Of a stretch of DNA of 64,000 bases, positions 29,925 to 38,906 are shown piece by piece. The notes under the pieces are model-generated. The model worked only from the letters and a program-made list of their open reading frames with translations. It made no database searches and had not been told where the DNA came from. Each line of letters begins with the position of its first letter. Within the stretch, counting starts at the first letter, position 1. Source of the DNA: Acidianus hospitalis. GTDB taxonomy: Archaea > Thermoproteota > Thermoprotei_A > Sulfolobales > Sulfolobaceae. Made by a program: the position numbers and the translations under genes. Location of the stretch: the NCBI GenBank assembly GCA_046533895.1, contig JAWDOK010000003.1, forward strand, positions 62,001-126,000. Reading direction: 5' to 3'.

Positions 29925-30464
29925 ATGTTTAAAGTATTGCTAAGGGCTTTAGATAAATTACAACTGACAGAGAAGAAAAAAGTCGCTGTATTTGACGATA
30001 TTGGTCCTTTAGATTTGGGGTTTACAGAAATTTCGTTATCTAAAGGAAGTGAAGACGAAATCCCATTATGGCTTGCACAACATTTAGAAAAACAAAACCT
30101 TGTAAAAATTAATTCGATAACTACTGAAGAGTTAGGTAAGTTACTTTTTCAGGAAAAACAAAATTCCACAACTCCTGCATCGCTAGTAAAAACGTATCCG
30201 GATATTTATTTTAGAATAAAAAAACTTGAGGAAGAACTTAAAGCAAAAGGACTTGATGGATTGGAAGAATTAAAGAAAGTAAAAAGTATGGTCAATGAAA
30301 TCTCATTAATTAGATTAAGAAAAATTATACAATTAGCATCTTTGAACATAAATGACCAAACACTTATAAGTAAAATGACAAAAGAAGAATATTTGGCATA
30401 CTTAAGTATGAGAAAGATTATAACTTCGTTTTACGGTGGTGTGATTGGAAGCTCAGCAAATTGA
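29925..30464 (+). CDS. gins23: GINS complex subunit Gins23
   Basis: A subunit of the archaeal GINS complex, which with MCM and Cdc45/RecJ forms the replicative CMG helicase. The 179-residue protein has the short N-terminal beta domain (FDDIGPLDLGFTEISLSKGSEDEIPLW) and the following helical domain of the Psf2/Psf3 order. The identification rests mainly on that pattern and on the overlap of 20 bases with mcm, the usual arrangement in Sulfolobales. Confidence 0.88.
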   Translation: MFKVLLRALDKLQLTEKKKVAVFDDIGPLDLGFTEISLSKGSEDEIPLWLAQHLEKQNLVKINSITTEELGKLLFQEKQNSTTPASLVKTYPDIYFRIKKLEEELKAKGLDGLEELKKVKSMVNEISLIRLRKIIQLASLNINDQTLISKMTKEEYLAYLSMRKIITSFYGGVIGSSAN

Positions 30465-32505
30465 TTTACCAACAGAGTTTGAGAACTTTATTAAGAATTT
30501 CAAGGATTCTTCAGGTAATTATAAATATATGAATCAATTGAACGAAATGATAGCTTATAGAAAGAAAAGTCTTTTGCTAGATTTTAGCGATATATATTCC
30601 TATAATGATAAGATAGCTACTGAAATAATTGCAAATCCTTTATATACACTCAAAATTCTAGACGAAAAGTTGCTTAAAATAATATCAGAAATAGATCCCA
30701 CATATCCAGATGAAGTTGAAAGAGTGCATGTAAGACTAATTAATCTTCCAAGAACTATAGAATTAAGAAAGATAAGAAGTAATTATATTAATAAATTGAT
30801 TACAGTAGAAGGAATACTTACCAAGCAAACTCCAGTTAAGGAAAGAGCATACAAGGTTGTGTTTAAGCATGTCCACCCAGATTGCAATCAAGAATTTGAA
30901 TGGCCAGAAGGAGACGAAGAAATGGACGAAATAATAAAAACACCAACTGTGTGTCCACTATGTGGTAAGCCAGGACAATTTGAAATAGTTGCAGAAAAAA
31001 CTAAATTAACAGACTGGCAAAAGGTTATCTTACAAGAAAGACCAGAAGAAGTGCCACCTGGTCAATTACCTAGACAACTGGAAGTAGTGCTGGAAGATGA
31101 TTTAGTAGATTCTGCTAGGCCTGGAGATAGGGTAAAGATAACTGGCATTTTACTAATCAAGCAGGATTCTATAGTAAAAAGAGGCAGTAGAGCGGTATTT
31201 GATGTATATATGAAAGCTTTAAGCATAGAAGTTTCACAAAAAGTTCTAGACGAGGTGGAAATAACAGACGAGGATAAAAAGAAAATTGAAGACTTAGCAA
31301 AAGATCCATGGATAAAACAGAAAATTATATCTTCAATAGCACCATCAATATTTGATCATTGGGAAATAAAAGAAGCAATAGCGCTAGCTTTGTTTGGCGG
31401 AGTTCCTAGAGTAATGCCAGACGGTACGAGAATAAGAGGGGATATACACGTACTTATAATAGGAGATCCAGGGACTGCAAAGTCACAAATTTTGCAATTT
31501 GCAGCCAGAGTTGCGCCTAGATCAGTTTATACTACAGGAAAAGGCGCAACTGCTGCCGGTTTGACTGCAGCTGTAGTAAGGGAGAAAAACAGTGGTGATT
31601 ATTATTTAGAAGCTGGAGCTTTAGTATTAGCAGACGGAGGAATTGCAGTAATTGATGAAATAGATAAAATGAGAGAAGAAGATAGAGTTGCCATACACGA
31701 AGCCATGGAACAACAAACTGTTTCAATAGCGAAAGCTGGCATTGTAGCAAAGCTTAATGCTAGAGCTACTATTATTGCGGCTGGTAACCCCAAGTTTGGA
31801 AGATACATTGCAGAAAGAGGAATTTCAGAAAATATTGATTTACCGCCTACAATATTGTCAAGATTTGACTTAATTTTCATTCTAGTTGATAAGCCTAGTG
31901 ATGAAGATCAGAGATTAGCAACTCATATTTTAGATATGCACGGTGGTAAGCCAGTAAAGGATATTGTACCTGTCGATTTACTCAAGAAGTATATAGCCTA
32001 TGCTAGAAAGTACGTAAATCCAGAATTAACAGAAGAGGCTAAGCAGTTATTAGCAGATTTTTACGTTGAAATGAGAAAGAAGAGCAGTGAATCTCCAGAT
32101 TCTCCAATACTTATAACGCCAAGACAGCTTGAGGCTTTGATTAGATTATCAGAAGCTTACGCCAGAATGGCACTAAGAAAAACTGTAACAAAGGAAGATG
32201 CTGAAAATGCTATAAATATAATGAGAATATTCCTAGAAAAAGTTGGGATCGACGTAGAGTCCGGGGCAATGGATATTGATACTATAATGACTGGCAAGCC
32301 TAAGAGTGCTAGAGAAAAGATGGTCAAAATTATGGAAATAATAGATACATTATCTGGATCTGAAGGTTGCGCAAAATTAAGAGAAATTGTCAAGGAAGCA
32401 GAAAGGGAAGGAATAGAAAGGCAAAGTACTGAAAAACTAATTTCTGATATGAAAAAGAGCGGATTAATTTATGAGGCAAAACCAGAGTGTTACAAGAAAG
32501 TTTAA
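30445..32505 (+). CDS. mcm: Replicative helicase MCM
   Basis: The single archaeal MCM, a hexameric 3'-5' DNA helicase. Residues 1-280 form the N-terminal domain with a zinc site (H144, C147, C170, C173). The AAA+ core has Walker A GDPGTAKS (K346), Walker B IDEID (D404, E405) and the LSRFDLIF arginine finger. A winged helix ends the protein with YEAKPECYKKV. At 686 residues it has full length. The start is TTG within the end of gins23, implying coupled translation. Confidence 0.98.
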   Translation: MEAQQIDLPTEFENFIKNFKDSSGNYKYMNQLNEMIAYRKKSLLLDFSDIYSYNDKIATEIIANPLYTLKILDEKLLKIISEIDPTYPDEVERVHVRLINLPRTIELRKIRSNYINKLITVEGILTKQTPVKERAYKVVFKHVHPDCNQEFEWPEGDEEMDEIIKTPTVCPLCGKPGQFEIVAEKTKLTDWQKVILQERPEEVPPGQLPRQLEVVLEDDLVDSARPGDRVKITGILLIKQDSIVKRGSRAVFDVYMKALSIEVSQKVLDEVEITDEDKKKIEDLAKDPWIKQKIISSIAPSIFDHWEIKEAIALALFGGVPRVMPDGTRIRGDIHVLIIGDPGTAKSQILQFAARVAPRSVYTTGKGATAAGLTAAVVREKNSGDYYLEAGALVLADGGIAVIDEIDKMREEDRVAIHEAMEQQTVSIAKAGIVAKLNARATIIAAGNPKFGRYIAERGISENIDLPPTILSRFDLIFILVDKPSDEDQRLATHILDMHGGKPVKDIVPVDLLKKYIAYARKYVNPELTEEAKQLLADFYVEMRKKSSESPDSPILITPRQLEALIRLSEAYARMALRKTVTKEDAENAINIMRIFLEKVGIDVESGAMDIDTIMTGKPKSAREKMVKIMEIIDTLSGSEGCAKLREIVKEAEREGIERQSTEKLISDMKKSGLIYEAKPECYKKV

Positions 32506-32765
32506 CTCCTCTTATATATAGTTTCTGGATACCACATTATCCATGCAGGAACTTGTTTTATTAAATCGTATGCTTCTTCCCATCCATTTAAGCCCAATTC
32601 CTTTGCTAATTCTTCTAAAGTCATCTGAGTCCTTACATATTTGTTCAAAATTTTTACTGTGTCATCGTTTATTTCTACTTCCCTACCAGTTGAAAGTTTG
32701 ATTTTTATTGGTTCCATAGGCTTAACTTTTACGTTTAATATAAATGTTTTTTCATGGAGTCTCAA
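32502..32765 (-). CDS. Small conserved crenarchaeal protein
   Basis: An 87-residue soluble protein of unknown function. A predicted beta-rich N-terminal segment (KIKLSTGREVEIND) is followed by a helical part (MTLEELAKELGLNGWEEAYDLI) resembling a helix-turn-helix, and a conserved-looking WIMWYPET near the end. It overlaps mcm by 4 bases at the 3' end and its start overlaps the stop of the upstream membrane protein by 4 bases. Confidence 0.75.
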   Translation of the reverse strand: MRLHEKTFILNVKVKPMEPIKIKLSTGREVEINDDTVKILNKYVRTQMTLEELAKELGLNGWEEAYDLIKQVPAWIMWYPETIYKRS

Positions 32766-33105
32766 ATGTTATGCATGATATTAGTAACGTCATTTACACC
32801 ATAGAGATCCCATATTAGAATTGTTAATACTATAAGGGCAAATAATACGCTAACTACTCCGAATTCAAATTGCTTTCTCTCAATTAGATATACCCCGATA
32901 AGCACCAGACCAATTAATATTATCCCTGCATCAAGGTAAGTAACTCCTGCTGGAGCTCCTCCATTAGAATACGTTATTGGTGATATATAATAAGGTATTG
33001 CTAATACTCCCATTATGCCCATCATTATTAATACTATAAGTATTATTATAACATAACTGCTTAGAATTTCTGAGTAAAGCTTGTTAGTATTTCCCATACA
33101 TAAAC

Positions 33106-33112
<7 letters not shown>
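32762..33112 (-). CDS. Three-helix membrane protein
   Basis: A 116-residue protein with hydrophobic helices at about 16-38, 58-78 and 84-103 and a short outside loop with Pro, Gly and Ser. No motif or family was recognised. It lies in a tight minus-strand run (RadB-like, CarS, this gene, small protein) with overlaps at both ends, so it is probably co-transcribed with the lipid gene carS. Confidence 0.7.
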
Positions 33113-33581
<469 letters not shown>

Positions 33582-33600
<19 letters not shown>

Positions 33601-34133
33601 CCTATAACACCCCTTTCTGTTATTTTGAATTTACACTCTCTTAAATTACCTATTAAATAATTCTTGGTAACCCTTATTACGTCATCAGAAAAATATCTCA
33701 TAAATTTCTCGCCACTAACTTTATTATTCATGGACATCTGCCACGTTATTATAGCTTTTTTATACTTAGAAAACTCCTTAAGAAAAATTAAAGGATGAAT
33801 TAAATCTACCGCCCTTCTACTTAATCTGTAGAAAGTATTAATGGAGTCTACTATAAGAAGCTCTGGTTGGAGTTGAATACCTCGAATAATATTTTCTACT
33901 AGCTCGTCTGCACTATTTGCTTCCACAAAGAAAGTATTTTTATTAATAAGTGCCATACTCTCTACTCTTGCTTCATACGATTTTCCCTGAGTGGAGATAT
34001 ATATTGAAGGCGTTATATCTTCAAGCACTTGAAGGGCTACAGCAGTCTTTCCACTACCCGCTACTCCATATAGCGAGACTAAGTTGCCATTCTTGAAAAT
34101 AAATTCACTTAACTTGCAATGCTTATATTCCAC
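33582..34133 (-). CDS. RecA-superfamily ATPase, RadB/RadA-paralogue-like
   Basis: A 183-residue RecA-fold core. Walker A GVAGSGKT is near residue 23, Walker B ELLIVDSINTFYR follows, and the segment IITWQMSMNNKVSG corresponds to the loop L1/L2 region. It lacks the N-terminal domain of RadA and so resembles RadB or the Sulfolobales RadA paralogues that act as accessory recombination factors. No DNA-binding domain is attached. It overlaps carS by 19 bases and is divergent from the gene at 34152. Confidence 0.82.
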
Positions 34134-34151
34134 TAAGTATAATTTTTATTT

Positions 34152-34706
34152 GTGGGTATTAAAAAGGTAGCAATTAAGGTCAATAACCCAAGAATTTTTA
34201 GACAGCTCGTTCAAGAGCTAAGGAAGAGCGATCTAATTCCCACAGTAGATTCAGGAGACTTAACAATTTCAGATTTTGATAAGAATGCTGACGTTTTCAT
34301 ACAAGGAGAAGATGAAATAAAGAAAGCAATAACGTATTTACAATGCTTAAAACTAGGAAAAAGAAAATTTGATGAATTACTTATAGGAATAGATACAAAT
34401 TCTCCTAAATTAACTGTAGTTATTCTAGGAGACGGAATAATAATAGATACATTAGAAGCTTGGATAGATGAAATTGAGGATATTATCGAAGAAGTAATTT
34501 CAAAATATCCATATAAGAGAATATACATAGGAGTAGGAACTGGGAACAAATACGGAGAACTTGTTTATAAATTACTAAGTATAAGGTTCCCATTTGTTAA
34601 AAAGGTTAATGAGAGCAGAACCAGCCTAAGAAATCCATATGTTAATATTAAGGATAAAGATGTTAGAGCAGCCTATATGATAGCCTTAAGGTCTACTAAA
34701 TGTTAG
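34152..34706 (+). CDS. Conserved protein, possible RNase H-like fold
   Basis: A 184-residue protein of unknown function. The segment ELLIGIDTNSPKLTVVILGDG looks like the first strands of an RNase H/RuvC-like fold with an aspartate in place, and KRIYIGVGTGNKYG could be a later strand. The start is GTG 18 bases after the divergent gene. It overlaps the downstream kinase by 7 bases, so it may act in the same RNA or DNA processing step, which is inference. Confidence 0.65.
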   Translation: MGIKKVAIKVNNPRIFRQLVQELRKSDLIPTVDSGDLTISDFDKNADVFIQGEDEIKKAITYLQCLKLGKRKFDELLIGIDTNSPKLTVVILGDGIIIDTLEAWIDEIEDIIEEVISKYPYKRIYIGVGTGNKYGELVYKLLSIRFPFVKKVNESRTSLRNPYVNIKDKDVRAAYMIALRSTKC

Positions 34707-35731
34707 TTAAAAAGGGAATAGATTATATAACTAAAGGACCTTGTAAGTTAACCGTGGTAAAAGGAAGAATATTAATAAAAGGAATTGAAATTAATGAGAA
34801 AGAATACAAACAAATTAACGAAGAAAGCTTCAGTATTGTTCCGAAAGAAGAGTCAGAAATAGACACAGATTGCCAAATATTAGCGGAAATCCCTCATCTG
34901 GGCTGGGAAGAGTTAGCCTCACAGATGTCTGGAGGAAAAGTTCTACTTTTAGGAAGTACTGACTCTGGAAAAAGTTACTTTTCTGACATAATTCATAACA
35001 TGAATAAAGATTCAGTGATTATAGATGCAGATGTCGGGCAGTCCAGATATTTGCCTACTTTTATATCATCAACAAGTGGAATTCTGGAGTTTTTTGGAGA
35101 TGTTTCTCCTTCTAGAAATTACAGACTTCACATAGAACTCATAGGAAAAATTCTAGATAACGAAAAACATTCTCTTACTATAATTGACACAGACGGATGG
35201 ATAAGAGGATATAAGGCCTTTTTACATAAGCTCTACACGATCTATGAATTAGATCCAGATTTCATAGTTTCTTTTGACGACAAGATTGTTGACTATTTTT
35301 CATCTAATATCAGAAAAAAGGTAATCATAGTGAAGAAAATTCCACCATTTTTAGAAAGAAGTAGAGCAAAAAGAATATCATATAGAATTTCAAAATATAA
35401 AAAATATTTCGAGAAAGCTTCTATAATAACCATTGAATATGAACAAGTATTAGGTAAGAAGTTAGCAGAAGGTCTGTTCGTAGGATTTGATGAACCTTTA
35501 CAATTATTCCATGAGGAGCCTTGTAGTGGATATTTTATTGAGGAGCTCTTAGGAGGGTTAGTGGGAATAGTAAATGAAGGAAAAATTGCTGGTGCAGGAA
35601 TAATAAAAGAGATAAATCAAGATGGGGTTAAAATTCTTACACCCGTAAATAAAGTTCAAGGTGCAATTTTAGGTAATATAAGTTTAAATGAGGAATTTAA
35701 GGAGAGAAGAATAAGGTTTAGCAAATGTTAA
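34700..35731 (+). CDS. Clp1/Grc3-like polynucleotide 5'-kinase
   Basis: A 343-residue protein with an N-terminal beta domain, a P-loop GSTDSGKS, and IIDADVGQSRYLPTFIS, which matches the metal and substrate region of Clp1/Grc3 RNA or DNA 5'-hydroxyl kinases. FIEELLGGLVGIVNEG in the C-terminal domain also fits. Archaeal members phosphorylate 5'-OH ends of RNA and DNA. It sits between the unknown gene at 34152 and tmk, overlapping both by 7 bases. Confidence 0.87.
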   Translation: MLVKKGIDYITKGPCKLTVVKGRILIKGIEINEKEYKQINEESFSIVPKEESEIDTDCQILAEIPHLGWEELASQMSGGKVLLLGSTDSGKSYFSDIIHNMNKDSVIIDADVGQSRYLPTFISSTSGILEFFGDVSPSRNYRLHIELIGKILDNEKHSLTIIDTDGWIRGYKAFLHKLYTIYELDPDFIVSFDDKIVDYFSSNIRKKVIIVKKIPPFLERSRAKRISYRISKYKKYFEKASIITIEYEQVLGKKLAEGLFVGFDEPLQLFHEEPCSGYFIEELLGGLVGIVNEGKIAGAGIIKEINQDGVKILTPVNKVQGAILGNISLNEEFKERRIRFSKC

Positions 35732-36294
35732 TTGCGATAGAAGGCATAGACGGTTCCGGAAAAACTACTTTGGCAAAAGAACTTAAGAAATGGCTAGAGA
35801 ACGAGAAGAAAAAGAAAGTATTACTCACCGCTGAGCCCTTTACTGAAGAGATCTCAAAGTTAATTCAAGAAGAAGGATGGAAAGATCCAGTAACGCTTAC
35901 TCTCTTATTTTCTGCAGACAGAGGAGTTCATGTAAACTGGATTATGAAACAAAATCAATACGACATTATCATAACTGACAGATACTATTATTCTACCATT
36001 GCTTATCAATCAGCAATGGGAATAGATAAAAACTGGATAATCGAAGTAAACAAGTTCTTTCCAAAGCCTGAACTTACGCTTTTGTTAGATATCCCGGCTG
36101 AAATAGCTATAACAAGAATTAAAAAAGATGATAAATTTAACTTTAAGGAGAAACTTTCTCTACTCAAAAAGGTTAGGGAAAATTACTTAGAAATTGCCAA
36201 AAATGAGAATTCCATAAAAATTATCAATTCTACTAAAACTTTTGAAGAAGTATTAAGCGAAGCTAAGAATTATGTTGAGGAACTAATTTCCTAA
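35725..36294 (+). CDS. tmk: Thymidylate kinase
   Basis: The enzyme phosphorylates dTMP to dTDP. The P-loop EGIDGSGKTT (K13), the TAEPF segment and TDRYYYSTIAYQ (DR motif with lid tyrosines) are the TMPK signatures. At 189 residues it is slightly short but complete. The 3' end overlaps the convergent zinc-protein gene by 32 bases. Confidence 0.93.
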   Translation: MLIAIEGIDGSGKTTLAKELKKWLENEKKKKVLLTAEPFTEEISKLIQEEGWKDPVTLTLLFSADRGVHVNWIMKQNQYDIIITDRYYYSTIAYQSAMGIDKNWIIEVNKFFPKPELTLLLDIPAEIAITRIKKDDKFNFKEKLSLLKKVRENYLEIAKNENSIKIINSTKTFEEVLSEAKNYVEELIS

Positions 36295-36610
36295 TCCTTT
36301 CTATCGCATCTAAATATCTAATTATTTGAACCAACGTCTCACTATCGTAAGGGTCTTCCTTTATCTTTTTTGCAGTAGAATATAATCCTTCAACAAGAAA
36401 GTCCTCAACGGAAGTTAACATTATATCTTTCTTAATCTGTTTTTCTTCTTCATCGCTCTTTACGATATAAACCTTGCCATGAACTGGGCATACCACATCT
36501 CCGTTCTTTAACCTAAATAAAGGAGACCCACAAACTGGACACGCTTCGCTTAGCATTGTAGCTCCTTGTCTCAATAATTCCGCTGCTTTCTTAATGGAGT
36601 CGTCAGTCAT
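36263..36610 (-). CDS. UPF0148 zinc-ribbon protein (autoantigen-1-like)
   Basis: A 115-residue protein. AAELLRQGATMLSEACPVCGSPLFR followed by GDVVCPVHGK gives a CxxC...CxxH-type zinc ribbon in the first half, as in the archaeal relatives of the Sjogren/scleroderma autoantigen 1 family. The second half is helical and charged. The function is unknown. It is divergent from the UPF0147 gene with 58 bases between them. Confidence 0.88.
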   Translation of the reverse strand: MTDDSIKKAAELLRQGATMLSEACPVCGSPLFRLKNGDVVCPVHGKVYIVKSDEEEKQIKKDIMLTSVEDFLVEGLYSTAKKIKEDPYDSETLVQIIRYLDAIERIRKLVPQHNS

Positions 36611-36668
36611 TTTATACCCGAAATAATTCTTAATCTATTAGAGTAAAAAGTATATCTGGTGAGAAACC

Positions 36669-36938
36669 ATGGCAACTCTTTATGACAATGAAGCTAAAAT
36701 TAAACAAGCCGTAATCATTTTACAAAAAATAGTTAATGACACTAGCGTTCCAAGAAACATTAGAAGAGCCGCAACAGATGCTATAAGAAATTTGCAAGAC
36801 CCTAATTTGAGTGCAGGAATTAGGGCTGCCAATGCAATTGGAATCCTTGAAGATATAAGTCAAGACCCAAACATGCCTACTCATACTAGAATATCTATCT
36901 GGAACGTAGTCTCAATTTTGGAAACTGTAAAGGACTAA
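36669..36938 (+). CDS. UPF0147 family protein
   Basis: An 89-residue all-helical protein with the conserved segments VPRNIRRAATDAIRNL and GIRAANAIGILEDISQDPNMPTHTR (split here only by position), diagnostic of this archaeal family of unknown function. An in-frame GGTGAG sequence lies just before the ATG. tRNA-Leu starts 34 bases after the stop. Confidence 0.9.
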   Translation: MATLYDNEAKIKQAVIILQKIVNDTSVPRNIRRAATDAIRNLQDPNLSAGIRAANAIGILEDISQDPNMPTHTRISIWNVVSILETVKD

Positions 36939-36941
36939 AAT

Positions 36942-36949
36942 TTTTTAAG
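36942..36949 (+). promoter_or_regulatory. TATA box of tRNA-Leu
   Basis: TTTTTAAG is centred about 28 bases before the first tRNA base, the normal archaeal spacing. The T run just after the UPF0147 stop may at the same time serve as that gene's terminator. Confidence 0.5.
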
Positions 36950-36972
36950 CCTAATATTCGAATATTTAAGGT

Positions 36973-37038
<66 letters not shown>

Positions 37039-37057
<19 letters not shown>

Positions 37058-37806
37058 CCCTGGAAGTTTGTGTTAACTTCCTCCGGTTCTTCATACCACT
37101 TAACTCTTTCGCCAATTTTAGCCCTCATCTTCCACTTTAATGATTTAGGATGAGATTCTATCATTTCTCTTAATTTATCTAATTTAGGCAAGATGTTAGG
37201 AGCATACGTATTTCCTTTCAAATATTCTTTCATTCTATCGTGATTTATTGTAAAAGTCTTATAAAAGCCCCAATCTTCAGATAAAAGTTTTGCTATATAA
37301 TTACCATCTAATGTCTTATCTTCGTCCTTGTCGCCTATCTCGAAGTCGTATAATAATGCAGCAATATCTTTCTTATCGTTCTCTGTAAGGTTAATTATTT
37401 GCATCTTAGTTAAAAGTAAATCTGAAGGAGGTATAGACGGATAATAGATTTTTAATCTATCTTTTAAAATTAATTTATGACACATTACAAATTCGTCCAA
37501 GAAAACATCAATTGTGGAATTTAATACTGGATCATAAAACATTAATCTATTATATCCATGAAGAGCGTTAAACCTCTTATTAGGCTCCATATTTAAGCCT
37601 TCTAGTAATGAAGTAATTTCCTTCCTTTGAGAGGAAAGGCCAAAATAATCTGCATCCTTATATGTTCTAGAAAATAATTCACTTCCTTTTGGTGCTATTA
37701 CTGCTACAGCAGCTCCTCCTATTAACCTTAACACTATTCCTTTTTCCTTAGCTTTTTCAACAACTTCTAAGGCTCTATTTATTAGAACGCTCTTTTCAAC
37801 TGGAAT
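37039..37806 (-). CDS. Nucleotidyltransferase-like protein, unusual start and end
   Basis: The motif RLIGGAAVAV followed by DADYFG resembles an antitoxin/AbiEii-like nucleotidyltransferase fold in which LIGG and a DxD-type pair bind the nucleotide. A GTG at 37732-37734 cuts off the helix before LIGG (SVLINRALEVVEKAKEKG); that helix is encoded upstream in frame, but no ATG, GTG or TTG is available. ATT at 37804-37806 is the best-placed candidate. The stop and last residues come from the antisense T arm of tRNA-Leu. Function is unknown; a substrate-modifying role is only inference. Confidence 0.7.
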
Positions 37807-37958
37807 TACATTACACCGGAATGAATTATGGTATTATGATAAAAATAATTTTACCTATAATTCAATTAAACATTAATCAAGAATGACGTGGATTTATTTA
37901 ACATTTTTTAATTTTACCTATAAGAAAAGGCTAAAAATAACGAATAGGATTAGATACA

Positions 37959-38906
37959 GTGTGCAATGTATTAGTTACTAAAAAATTGCCTGGAAATTGG
38001 ATAGATTATTTAAAAAGAGAATGTAATGTGACACTATGGGAAGACATTTATCCGCCTCCAAAAGAGTGGATTTTAAATAACATAGAGGACAAGGATGGAA
38101 TACTTATCACATTAACAGAGAAAATTGATAAAGAGATAATAGATCGTGCTAAAAATCTTAAAGTTATAAGCACGTATAGTGTCGGCTATGATCACATTGA
38201 TATAAAATATGCAAAATCTAGAGGAATCATAGTAACTTATACTCCAGAAGTGCTTACAGATGCCACTGCAGACCTAGTTTTTGGATTAATACTTGCAGTA
38301 GCAAGAAGAATTTGTGAAGGTGACTCATTAATTAGGAAAGGAGAATGGAAAACTCCTTGGTACCCAACATTTATGCTTGGAACAGAGGTTCACGGTAAAA
38401 CCTTAGGTATAATAGGTATGGGAAGAATAGGCAAAGCATTAGTTAAAAGGGCAAAAGGTTTTGATATGAGGATTATTTATAACAGTAGAAGAAAACACGA
38501 AGAAGTTGATGCAGAATATGTAGACTTAGACTACTTATTGGAAAATTCTGATTATGTGGTTATTACTGTGGACCTAAACGAGAGCACTTACCATTTAATA
38601 AACGAAGATAGGCTAAAGAAAATGAAAAGAAGCGCATTCTTAATAAATGCCTCTAGAGGCCAAGTAGTAGACGAAAAAGCGTTAATTAAGGCATTACAAG
38701 AAGGATGGATAAAAGGAGCTGGTCTAGACGTATTTGAAATTGAGCCGCTGCCTAAAGATAGCCCTTTACTTAAATTAAATAATGTAGTTTTAACGCCGCA
38801 TTTAGGTAGTGCTACTGTCGAAACTAGAGAGAAAATGGCAGAAATTGCTGTAAAAAACTTATTATTGGTACTAAAGGGTGAGAAACCAATATATGAAGTT
38901 CAATAA
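37959..38906 (+). CDS. D-2-hydroxyacid dehydrogenase (glyoxylate/hydroxypyruvate reductase type)
   Basis: An NAD(P)-dependent reductase of 315 residues. The dinucleotide motif GMGRIGKAL, the arginine in NASRGQVVD, the glutamate in DVFEIEPLP and the histidine in LTPHLGSAT form the family's active site. It probably reduces glyoxylate or hydroxypyruvate, and could work with the glycerate kinase at 47403; this link is inferred. The start is GTG. Its 3' end overlaps tmcA by 29 bases. Confidence 0.92.
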   Translation: MCNVLVTKKLPGNWIDYLKRECNVTLWEDIYPPPKEWILNNIEDKDGILITLTEKIDKEIIDRAKNLKVISTYSVGYDHIDIKYAKSRGIIVTYTPEVLTDATADLVFGLILAVARRICEGDSLIRKGEWKTPWYPTFMLGTEVHGKTLGIIGMGRIGKALVKRAKGFDMRIIYNSRRKHEEVDAEYVDLDYLLENSDYVVITVDLNESTYHLINEDRLKKMKRSAFLINASRGQVVDEKALIKALQEGWIKGAGLDVFEIEPLPKDSPLLKLNNVVLTPHLGSATVETREKMAEIAVKNLLLVLKGEKPIYEVQ

